NCBI GenBank assembly: GCA_000708835.1
Contig: DF237313.1
Location: forward strand, 1 to 64,000
Direction: 5' to 3'
DNA length: 64,000 nt
Origin: Klebsormidium nitens
Taxonomy: Eukaryota > Streptophyta > Klebsormidiophyceae > Klebsormidiales > Klebsormidiaceae
Numbering within the stretch: position 1 is the stretch's first letter; every line of letters starts with the position of its first letter. A program made the translations under genes and the position numbers. Shown piece after piece: positions 23,601 through 35,600 of this stretch. A model generated the notes under the pieces. The model worked only from the letters and a program-made list of their open reading frames with translations. It was not told where the DNA came from and did not search any database.

Positions 23601-26600
23601 CGTGCTCTGCAAAAGTGCTTGAGGCTAGAATTGTGGGGCCTTGCGTATACCTGGGTGCCAGATCGAAACGTGACAAGGCGCAAATCTGCATCAATGAGAA
23701 TCCTGCTTCTCGCAACCAGCGCTGGAATCTCGTTCACATTCAGGGCCTAAAAGCCAAAAGCTTTCCGACGTCAACTCTGCATGCACCTTTCTAGTTCTCA
23801 CCGGTGCCTGTTCACACTCCCCGTCTTTCCCACGTTGCAGTACGTGTCTGACAACGTGGTCAATACCCGCTTCTCCCGCCTGAATCTGGTCGATCTCGCG
23901 GGATCGGAGCGGCAGAAGAGCTCCGGCGCGGGCGGGGAACGCCTCAAGGAAGCGTCCAACATCAACCGCTCGCTCTCGGCGCTTGGGTGCGCAGCTTTCC
24001 CAATTACTAAAGTTTTCAAATTTAAGGCGTGTTGCTTCTTCCACGTCGAGCTCTAACACCAGTTGGGATGCTTGACTGTCTCACGGATGTCTATCGCTTT
24101 ATCAGTGCCTTCCGTCGAAGCTTGTCTTGGTTCAAAGGAGGGGGGTAAACGTTCAATTCCGCCTTTTTAAATCTAGCCTTCGACTCTCTCAAGGTTGCGC
24201 ATCGCTTTATCCGTTCCTTCCGTCGAAGCTTGTCTTGGTTCAAAGGAGGGGTACACGATTGATTTCGCCTTTTCAATCTGGCCTTCGACTCTCTCAAGGT
24301 TGCCCGTTGCTTTATTCCTTCCTTCCGTCGAAGCTTGTCTTGGCTCCAAGGAGGGTTAAACAATTGCTTTCGCCTTTTCAACCTGGCCTTCAAATCCTCT
24401 CCACTCCGAGGGTTTGTGCAGGTGTATCTGCCTAGCGATGTACTCTGTGCCTCATCTCAGGCCGTACGTCCTCGTGACGTCAGTCATTGCTGCGGCTCTC
24501 TGAACTCTTTGGTCGCTGGAAGAATACACATGCCCCGACGTTGACTCAAAAGCTATTCTTCGCTCACCCCTCTCCCCTGCAGGCTCGTCATCATGACGCT
24601 TGCTGACGTGGCCGAGGGAAAGCAGCGGCACGTGCCTTACCGGGACTCGCGCCTCACGTTTCTGCTAATGGTGAGCCGTAATATTCTCAGAGTTTCTGGC
24701 AAACCTCGACCGCAAAGCTGCCTTTTCCTGACTTTCTAAGTGGCCGTAGGGGTTTCCAGAGTTGTCAAGAAACGAACCTTCGCTTGGGCGCTGAAAGGGT
24801 TCAAAGACTAGCTTTTGGGATACGCAATCAGGATCGCCCCAGCATTGAATTGATTTTTACTGTAAGTACAATCTACTTATGTCTCTAGAGCTGCGAAAGT
24901 CTTGTGAAAATTAAGGTAACAGCCTTCCGTTTACGTCCTCCCAAGTGCAAATGAGTAGCTAAATCCGACGTAGATGATGTGTATGCAATCTCCCTATGTG
25001 CCATTCTTCTTGGACTTTATTCTGCAAAGCATGAAGCGAAGCTCGTTTCCATGCAGGACTCGCTGGGCGGCAACGCCAAGACCATCATGATCGCCAACGT
25101 CAGCCCCTCCACGGCGTGCTTCAGCGAGACCTTCAGCACGCTCAAGTTCGCGCAGCGGGCCAAGTTCATCCGCAACAAGGTGGGTGCCACGTGGCCTGCT
25201 GTGATTGGCTAAAAGCGAGCAGTTTTTGTTTCCGAATTTGTCCGCACCATACCACCCTCTGACAAGGTCTCGTCCTCGACTTCCCTTCCGCACGCCAACT
25301 ATGGAATTGTTTCTCGTGTTACTCCATCATGTTGACTTTTATGTTCAGCCGGGACAGGGTGCGAGCTGCTGAGAGCGACGGTGCGTTCCGCTGAAGTCGG
25401 CTTATCGGTCAATAATTCGCAAGCTGTGGCAAACGAGTGGTGACGTAACGAGAGCTGCTGCCTGACGTCATTTCTGTGGTTCCCATGCTCCGGGCTGTGG
25501 TGAACGAGGACACGAGCGGTAACGTGATAACAACCACGCCTTTCTGGCTGACGTCATCTTTTCTCTCTTCTCCTGCAGGCCGTGGTGAACGAGGACACGA
25601 GTGGTGACGTGGCGTCCCTCAAGGAGCAGATCAAGAAGCTGAAGGAGGAGCTGTGGCGCATCAAGGGGCCCCGGCACAGCATCTCGCCGCCCTCGGCAAA
25701 GCACCCCGGCGAGTCTCCGGGCACTCAAATGGTGCCCGGGAGGCCGTCCCCGGTTACCAAGTCAAAGGTGGGCCTTGAATCCTACAACATAGTGAGATCC
25801 TAAATGGTAAAATCTCAACTGGTAAACCCTAAAAGTCGGCACAGCATCTCGCAGCCTAGTGCGAAGCACCCCGGGGATTTCCCAGCACGCAGATGGTGGC
25901 CGGGAGGCCGTCCCCGGTCACCAGATCGAAAACGGGCAAGAGCCGCGAGCGCATTGTCTAGAATACTCTGATTTTTTGCAGTCGAACTTCGAAGGTGATG
26001 TTCATAACTGCCCGGATGATCAGAGGCATCCTTCGATGCTAATTACCCTCCCTTACAGAGAGTCGGCCCTCGTCTTTCTGGCTCTAGCTTCGAAGGATGA
26101 CTTCCAGTACTACATTGACGCTAGCAAACAAGTATGGGGCCTTTTGCGCTCAGCTTGCTACCGTTCACTTTCCGTCCCGTAGCTGGAAAAACTAGAGGCG
26201 GGTCTCGCGGGCGCGGCCAGCGTGAGCTGGCCGCAGACAACACCAGGTCGCTCGCCGCTCGCTCGCTGACCCAATCAACTCAAAACCTTGCACGATGTCC
26301 CAAACCCTCACACCTTACATACCCAAATGCAAACCACAAACCTTCGACGATTCTTACATTCCCTCCCGCAGTTGAAGAAACTAGAGGCGGTCCTCGCGGG
26401 CGCGCTCCGGCGCGAGCTGGCCGCAGACAACAAGGCGCAGCGCCTCGCGGCCGACATCGCGGTGGTGGAGCGGCTTAGCCGACAGCACGAGCACGCCGCG
26501 AGCTGCTCCAAAATGGTGGTCAAGTTTCGGGAAGATCGCATCAAGCGGCTGGAGGCCCTGTCGCGGGACGTGTTGCCGGTCGACGAGTACTACCAGCAGG

Positions 26601-29600
26601 TGAGAGCTCCTGGAACAGGGCCTTTGGAAATGTTGGGGAAATTGCTTGGTTCAAAAAGCTGTCGAGAAGTTCTCGATTGCGGCGGCGCCTCTGATGAGCT
26701 GAGAACTGGCGAAGGGTCTGGACGATCGACTTCAAGGAGAGCGATACGGCATTGTTTGCCGGCGTCACTTGCAACTTAGAATACCGGTCGAATTTTATTT
26801 TCGTGAGACGTTTGCGGGGTTCACCTCGATCTGAAGCGACTCAAAAGTTCTATCCGCCGATGATAGAGCCACATTGGGTAGCTAGTGGCGGTGTGTTCGT
26901 TCGGGCAGATTTGAATCTGCCCTTGCGGGGCAATGCTTCTGAATCCCCGACTTCCGTAGGAGGCAGACGCGAGGCAGGCGGAGATCGAGCACTCTTTGTG
27001 CGCCCTTCACTGCTCCGAACCTGCCATTGATCCGTCAAGTCGAACGGAGGCAATAATAGTGTGGCAATGTCCGCTCGGATCAACGGGCGCCCGGGAGGCG
27101 GTGGGGATTTTTCGGTGGTTGGGTGGGTCTGGTTGCGGAGCGCGTACATGTTTGGGTGAGGGTTTCTGGTTTTGTGTGCCTGGGACTCGGATCTTAGTCA
27201 AGCGACTCAGAGTTCAAGCGAACGTTGCCGGTAAAGCAATAATCACCTCTTCAGGTTTCGCTCTGTAGGAATAGTACTCGAAGCAGGCGGGAACTCCAAC
27301 TTGATATTACTCGCCGAGTATCATCCCTTCAATTCGACGAGTCGTGATCAAACAATACCGGTCACTGAGCCCGGCCCTCGGTTTCGCAGGAGGTGGACGC
27401 CCGGCAGGCGGAGATCGAGCACTGGAAGGAGCGCATGGACCGGCACCCCGAGGTCACGCGCTTTGCGCTCGACAACCTGCGCCTCCAGGACCAGCTGCGC
27501 ACGTAAGTCCTCGGAAGCGTTTAAGCTGACTCGGCTTTTGTACTTCAACATTTTGCCGCAAGCTGGAGGAAGTCGACTCGAAGGGAAGGGCTCGGCGCGA
27601 GCCCTTACTGGAAGAAGTGGTTACGGTGCGTTGATACCCAAACATTCTGAACTCGTAAAGGAAAGCTCTGCAGAATTTTGGGAGTCGTAAAAGCCTTTTT
27701 GACGACTCGTGGGTTTGGGTCTCCACGGGTGCTTTTGAGGTGCACAGAGGACAATAAGGCGCAACTTGCCTGATGCGAAACGCAGTTGCTTTCGAGCGAT
27801 TGCTTGAGGGCCTTGTCCAGTTGTACGCAGGATGCGATTCTATGCGCTGGTCATTCCTTTTCAAAGCCCACAGACCAGAGTAAGCGTCGTAACTCGAAGT
27901 TCGAGACTGTGACGACTAAATTCCACCTGGACCTGCGGAGATTATGGGATCAGTGCGAGGGCAAGACGCAAAACATGAGCTTGAGACCTTGGAAGTCATT
28001 AAGTATAGCTACTCTTACAATCAGACGGACGACAATCAAGAAATGAGTAACTAGTGCACAAAAGTCGGCCTCCTCTAATCTCCCCGCTTTCCTCCGTGTA
28101 GGCTACAGAACTTCTATAAAAGGCGGAGAATGTGTATTGAAGGGACCTCAAAATACTTGGAAAGACTCTACTTGGAAATAGATCTAAGTTGCTCCTTCCA
28201 TTTTGTGCAGGCTGCAGGACTACTGCGAGGGCGGGGAGCGCGAGCATTTGCTGGAGGAGATTGCGACGTTGCGCGACCAACTGATCGAGGTGCTGGACGC
28301 CAAAGCGCGTAACGACCCCGACATCAGGAGCTCCATCAGCAGGGTAAGCGGCGCGTGCGCGGTGCGTAGGGTCCGTTTCCTCTTATATCATTTGAGTAAT
28401 ACAGAGCTGATCGACAATGTTTGCAATAGCAATCATGAAGGCAGAGGATGATGCAATCTCGTCAAGACTGTGTAACTGTGAAAGGGCTGGTATCTGCACG
28501 TTTTAAAGGCACTCTGTTTATACAAAACCGCACTCCTACAGAAAGTGCTAGAAGGTCGACCCTAGACTGACTCCCTCTCGGTACAACTAAGTAGTGGTCC
28601 TCTTTAGCAACCCGAGATCTGACTCCTGTGTCCCGCCGTGCTCTCGTCTAGGCCAGCTTGGGAGGGGACGCTCGGGCGGCTGTCATGGCCCATCAGCTGG
28701 AGTCCGTTCGTCATGAGGTAAGGCGGTTTGACAGAATCAAGAAATCCTGTCAAGCCATTGTTCCTTTTTATTTCGAAAGTGCGCCAGAGCGAGGACATCC
28801 AAGAGGATTGCAACCGTTGCTCCTGGGTGTTAGCCTAAACGCCATTGCGCATCACTGAGTCTGCGGTTCCGCAAATCATGGGAGGACTCTCAGCAGATGA
28901 TTCGCTCACGTCTAGCGATGCCTATTGGGCCACCTTTCCGAATGGCGCTGCCTTTCCATTCCCGAGCACTATTCTTGCTGTCACCCATACTGTTGCAACC
29001 GCCCACTTTCATGAAGCTTCAATTTTGCAGAAGTTAGCTTAGTAAAGTAAGCTGACCAGCCCGAAACGGGTGGGGTTAGTTTGGGGGTTTAGGGTGGGTA
29101 CGGGTGTGGAGCAGGTGATTTTGTCGGTTAGATTTCTGTGTTAATGTCAGAGCTTACTTCTGCTAGAGCGTACTTTTGCTAAACTGAAGAGACATCTCTT
29201 TTCGCCCGCCCCAGCTGGACCAGTGCCGGCGCGAGGCCGCCCAGAAGCACCTGGATCTTAACGCGGCGCTCGAGAACAACGGCGCGCTCGGCGCGCGCAA
29301 CGAGGAACTAGAGCGGGAGCTCGCGCAGCTGCGCGCGGACGCGCTCCTGAAGCCGCTCGAAGCCGCGGAGGGCGACGTGGCGCGGCGCGAGGGGGCGGGG
29401 CTCAGTGTGAAGGAGCTCGAGGAGGAGCTGCAGGAGGTGCGTGGGATGATGACACGTGGCGACATGGGCGAGCTATGTGAAATGGTTTTGAGAACTTTGG
29501 CTTGACGAAAAGCGGGTGTTAGGCGGAAAAATAGGCTGAAGATTTTGTGCCGAAGAAACGGGGATAGGCGAATGCTTCTGCCGATTCGTTTGACGTTGTT

Positions 29601-32600
29601 ACGCTTCTGAACCTACGGGGAATTGTGAGGTGGATCCTCGCACTTTTTGAAGGGACGGTAAAAGGCAGTAAATTCTGTTCTTCTTTGCTGCAGGCGAACA
29701 AGCGGATTGAAGAGGAGACGACTCAGCGGCGCGCCGTTGAGAAGGACCTCTTCAACGCCCTCAACGACGTCTTCGACCTGCAAACGCAGCTCGAGGTGAG
29801 TCTTCCGAGAATGGCAGAATGTGACAATCTGGAAGTCCTACCATTTCGCTATATCGCGCTTTCGTTTCGGTTGCAACTTTACTGTTTTCCTGTGCAAGGA
29901 AGATCACCCTTTCTACATGCAGCGAATAATTTGCAAGTTTTATAGAGGGGATCTCGATCCCCCACAGGGAAGAAAGATGGCATTATGCGGTTGTTCTCAA
30001 ATCATGCAACTTTATGCGGGTGTTCTCAAATCATGCAACTTTATGCGGGTGTTCTCAAATCATGCAACCCATGTAGGGACTGAACGAGTCGTGTCATGTT
30101 GCAGAAAGAGAAGGAGGCTTCCCAGGACCTGGAGGTCGTGCGCGCCCACGTGGCAGACTTGGAGGAGGCCGTCAAAGCCGCAGAGGTGGGTAGATTCTCG
30201 AGATCGAAGGCCATCCTTGACGGGACACGCTGATTGACGGACAAAGACCTGCTGTATGAGATCAGCTCACTCAGCACACGCAAGCCTACCTTGTCTTCCG
30301 TTGCTCTAGCGAGTGAACTGCACCAATTCAGACTGGGTGCCGATTGGGCATGCTCCGCGAATATGCAATTTGACGTCCTGCGAAGACGCGTTTGGGAGCG
30401 GCCTCAAAATGCTGACGTGTGCCTGACGTGCAGGCGGCCGCGACGGAGGCGCGTGCGGAGTGCGAGGCGCTGCAGCAAAAGATGGCCATCGCAGAAGAGG
30501 CCCACGTGGATGCCCTGCGGGAACTGGCGGAGGCGGCGGACTGCCAAGAGCAAGGCTGGAGGAGCAAGGTGCGTCATTGGTAGCCTGATCTAGTGCGGAC
30601 GCATTTCGACCGAAAGCGGCTCTTGCAGTCCTACGGCATTCATCGCGAGAGTTTTGGGACGGGCTCAGACGAAGCTGTACATTGTGTGCCTTGAAGTGGG
30701 CATCGAACTGAAAGGACGGCAATACGCACTTTGTAACCCTGAAAGTTTACCTCCTCAATGGACGAACGATTTGAGGCGGTACGATGAAGGAGGCGCAAAT
30801 TATATAGGCATGGTCACCGCACACTCTGATATCGCGTCGCTTCTGATTGTAGGGGTACTGTTTCCTGTGCTGCCAAGCAACCAACAGTAGACAGACAGAG
30901 ACAGCCGCTCTGAGTTTCTGAAAGAAGTCGTCGTATATTCGAACGTCTCTCCTCCTTGTATCAGTCCGTAACAACAACTGTAAAGCTTCCCGCTCTCTTG
31001 CTTAAGATGCTTATCACCTCCGAAGCTTACAACCTTCGGCACGCCCACCTTCCACCATTTCAAGCCCTTCTCCGACTTTTTCACGTTCGCAAACTTCGCT
31101 TGTCTTGTTTGACAGGAAGCGGACTGGGTAGGCGACATGAAGAGCCTGAGCGGCCGCCTTCTGGACGCCCAAACTGCCCGGGAGACCGCAGAAGAGCAGC
31201 TTGAGGGGCTCACGCGGGACCTGGAGACGGCGGTCACGGCGGCAGAGGAGCATCAGAGCAACGCCGAGAAACTAGAGGTGAGAGGAGGTTACGCCGTGAG
31301 GCCCGCGTACTTTTCATGCTGTGCGGAGCTTTGCGTGGCGACATCTGCGTTCTTCACTCTTTGGTTTCATATTGCCTTCATTATAGAATACAGTGGAGAC
31401 TGTTCCGGCGCACGCCATCCGTTGCTTTCATCAGTAGACTCAGGGATATCAAGCGACAAACACCGGGTACTTATTTCTCAAACGTAGCAAGCTCTTCACC
31501 TATCCTACTCATCTCGCATCTCGACACCTTGATTTTTCCATAAAAGCAAGGGGAACAAAAGAGGCCACAAAGATCTCAACCACCGTCATCGCCCTCTTGA
31601 CTAGGCCCGCCTCTTGGCTCGGACGTCCGACTTCCAGCGCCAGCTGTCCGCCCTGGAGGAGCGCCTTTTGGCGCGCGACGAAGAAGTCGAAATTCTACAA
31701 GAGGACCTGGAGCGCGAGGAGGGTTTGAGGGCTTTAGAGGGCGACGCGGCCGTCGACCTGGCGGTGCGGCGCGTGAAGAGCGCGGCCAAGGCGCAGATGC
31801 GCCAGCTGGCGCGGCAACTAGAGGCGGCGATGAAGGAGGCCGCGGAGAGCCAGTGGCTCAAGCAGCAGCTGCAGGAGGGCTTCCAGGACACGTGGCAGAA
31901 GCTGCAGGTGGGGTCCTCTGCCGTTTTCGTGTCGATAATACGTAATCCTAACCCATTGATCAAACTTTTATGAATCAACCATTGGTCTAATGCAGAGGTC
32001 GCTTCGAGGTTCACTAGTTTCATGTGAAGTTTGCTTTCCGCACGTTGAGTGATTGGATTGTCGATGATTTGAGTCTGCATCTCATCCACTAAATGTCTCG
32101 GCTCTGCTTCTCGTCTGTCATCGACCACCATTCGCTAGGACCAACATCGCGCAATGGGTTCCATCCTAGCTTTCAGAAATCTTGTCATCGTTATTATCTC
32201 CTCAAAGATACGTTTTGTGTCGAGACTGTTCAATATGATTTCAAACGCAATAGCAGAATCGCGGCAAACGAGTCAACTTTGCTGGCCGAGGACCTACACT
32301 GTCTGAAACATTTCAGCATGTTGCTATCAGGAGCGCGAGGCCGAGATGGACGCCCATCGCTCAGAGGCCGAGACCGCGGCCGCGCTCACGATCCAAACCC
32401 TGGCGGCCGATGCCGACGCCGCCTTCGAGGAGGGCCGCAAGATCCGCCTCGAGATGGACCGCACCCTCAAGCAGCTGCAAACCCTGGCCTGCCACGTGGC
32501 AGCCGCCGAGGCCGGCCGCGACGCCTCGGCCGAGCGCTGCCGCGCGCTCGGGGTGGCGCTCGCTGTGCTCGTGCAGTCGCGCGAGGTAACGTCATCGCGG

Positions 32601-35600
32601 GGACACGTGGCAGCACGGGACGGCGAGAACGAGGCGTGGGAGGAAGCTTTAAAAGCGGCGTTGGCGGATCGGGATAAGGCGCTGGGTCTGGTGGAAGAAG
32701 CGAGGAGAAAGGAAGCGGCGGCGGTGGCTGTGGCGAGGAGAGAGGCGGAAGCGCGCGCGCGCGCGCTGGAGGCGGCGAATGCGCACGTGGAGGAGATGAG
32801 GGTGGCGCTGGCAGAGGCGGAGGAGATGGCGGACGCAGCGGAGGTAAGGTCGAAATTTCTCGACATTCACTGCGGTATGTTATGGAAGTTGAAAGATTGG
32901 AATCTATCCGAACAGGCCTTAAGATTCCAGGTGCCACTTGGGCAATCGACGGCTTTGGCCAAAGCCCTGAAAGCGATTGAGGCTTTTTAGACGAGAGCGC
33001 GGTCTATGAACAATCTAGGTATCCGGTCATTCGTCAACGTCCTGAGATCGACCAGCCGTCCAATCTCTTCCATCTCTTCCTCTTTGGTAAATATCCTAAC
33101 AACCCCGACACTTCATCATTTTATCAGCTCGCTAGCCTGCTTCGTATTCCTTACCAAGGTTTGGTTACATGTTATTGACCGTTCTTAAATACTGTGGTCT
33201 TTCGGTAAAAGGTTCACTTTGCACTGGTATCGGCTGTTATTGAAATTCGTCGTCCTCTTGGCGCAGTTGAGCAAGCAGCGCGTGTTAGAAGAGGCCGGCC
33301 GCGACATCGAGGAACAGAAGGCGCTGATCGCGGCCGCGGAGTCGGCTGTGCGGGACGCCCAAGAAGAGAGAGAAGAGGTCGAAGAAGTGCTTTGGGGAAG
33401 CCTCGAAGCAGAACGCGCAAAGCTCGCGCACAAAGAAGCGGAGCTCCAAAGTTTGATGCGCGACACGAACGAGGAAGTCGAGAGCGCGCGGAGCGAGGTC
33501 GCCAAGATGCGCGAGAAGCTGGGTTCCGCCCGTTCCGCGGCAGAACGGGCGGAGGAGGAAAGGGCGGAACTGGCGGCCGCGGTGGAAAAGATGCGCGGCC
33601 GCGAGCGCGCGCTGCGGGAGAAGGAGAAAGAGTTGGCGGAGAAGGAAAGGGGGTTAACGGAGCGGGTTAAGGAGATGGCGGAGGAGTTAAGGGAGAAAGA
33701 GGAGGCCCTGTCGGCGGCACAGCGGCAGGTGGAGGCCCAGAAAAAGGGCGTCTCCGGCCCGAACAGGGCCCCCGTGCTGCGGGAGATCAGTAATGCGACG
33801 CCCAACCACCGGTACTGCGACGCCGTCAGCGAGACGTCGATGTTTTCGGACGCGGAAAACGTGCCGTGGGGAGGAGAGGAGACCCGGGTTAACGACCAGG
33901 AGGGGGACAGTTTGCGGGCGGTGAACGCGGAATTAGAGGAGGTTAACCAGGAAATGGAGCAGCGGGTTAGTCAGATGGAGGAGGACTTAACCGCGCTGCG
34001 GGCTGAGCTGGCGGCGGCGCACGCGCAGATTGCGGACGTCCGAACGGAGAAGACATACGCGGCGCAGGATCGCCACATCGCCGCGTCCCTCGTGTCCGAA
34101 AAGCGCCACGCGTGGCTGTTCGGCCAGGTGTCCGAAAGCGCTCAGAAGGGACACGTGTCCGCAAGCGAGTCCGAACTGAGGCGCGAGCTCGAGCAGGCGC
34201 GCGCGGAGCTGCGGCGGCTGGAGGCGCTCCGGTCGCCGGGCGGAACGGACACTCCGCCGGCGGAATTCCGGCTGCACCGCGGGCGCGCTCGGACGTCTCC
34301 CGACGGGCATTCCGTGGTGATGACGGATGACGAGACGCTGTGTCAATTTGAGGGGGAGGGCTTCCCTGGCTTCGACGTGGCGGCTCATGAACAGACCATG
34401 GCGGATCAGCTCAGCGAGGTGAGTTTGAACGGTCCGAAAAGCATAGGATATCGGGATGTCAGCATAGGCTATCGGGGCGTCCGGTCACCTAGTTCAAATC
34501 TCTCTTCGTAATGACGCTTTGTAACCTGGTCGGTTGCATCAAGAGCGTTGATTGGAGCTTTTATTCGTTGACATCACTTTCTGGTTGGTGCACATCGTAA
34601 CCTGCAGCTTGACATTTCTCGACTTTCGTCCCTTTCTCGCTCTCAGCTTGATGTTCCGCTTTTGAAACTTTCAACCTGTTTCAATTCCCCGAGTGCTTGG
34701 GCGAGAATGGAAGTTTGCGAAAATGCATTTTCAATGGTTGAAGCAAAGCTCCTAACGCTCAGTGGCTGACGTAGTGCTGACGTCACCTGCAGGTGACGAA
34801 GCAGCTGCTTCAGACCATGGCGGAGCACGCGGCCCGAGAGGCTGAGGTGCAGGGGACGCTGGACCGGTTGGCGACGGCAGAGAAGGAGAAGCAGGCCGGG
34901 GAGCGCATCATGCAGTCGCTCGAGCAGAGGTGCGGGCCAAATCTCGCCTCACTTTTAGCCGGGGAGGTTGAAGTGTACCGATTAGTGTTCATGCTTGATA
35001 ATTATGCAGAGGGCTTTGCAAAGCAGGCCGGGGAGCACATCATGCAATCACTCGAGCAGAGGTGACCGCGAAATCTCTTTCTTCTACTCCTAGCAGAGAG
35101 GATTGGAGTGCACCGATCATTATGATTCAGCGCTTATGTTTGAGAAGTATGCTGGGAGCTTCACAAACAGGCCGGGGATACAATTCATGCAGTCGCTCGA
35201 GCGGAGGTGCGGCTCAAAGTCGTGGGATATGCAGACGACAAGCTCACGGAGGAAAGCTTTTGGAGGACGGAGGATTCTGCCCTCTGTCGGACCGATGATG
35301 CTATGCGTTGCTTTCTCGCGGGCTCACCGACTCTCCATTTTCCCTCTCTGTTGTGGCTTGGACGTTCTACCGATCCGCATTTACATAGACGTTCCATTGA
35401 CTCACACTCAAAAAGACGTATATTAGTCCCCTCTAGTGCCAGGGTGTAGATTTGTTGCTGTTGTCGCCAGATTAAAATCACACAGCAGGAGATGGACAGG
35501 AAGAAATGTGTTTTGTGCAGGCGGGACCGCATCCGATGTTCTGGACCACAACTTTACTCAACAGTTGGTTCTGAACTCTAGTCCCCCTCTCGCTTTCTCA

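Noticed and set aside
23691-24059. Minus-strand frame of 122 codons
   Set aside because: Antisense to kinesin exon 8, which carries the switch II motif on the plus strand.
29090-29110. tttaggg words as a telomere or interstitial telomeric repeat
   Set aside because: Only single, non-tandem occurrences. Better explained by the dispersed GT-rich repeat.
32587-32600. Candidate donor (gag/gtaacg) inside kinesin exon 23
   Set aside because: The reading frame continues as typical stalk sequence to a better donor at 32844, so the internal site was ignored.
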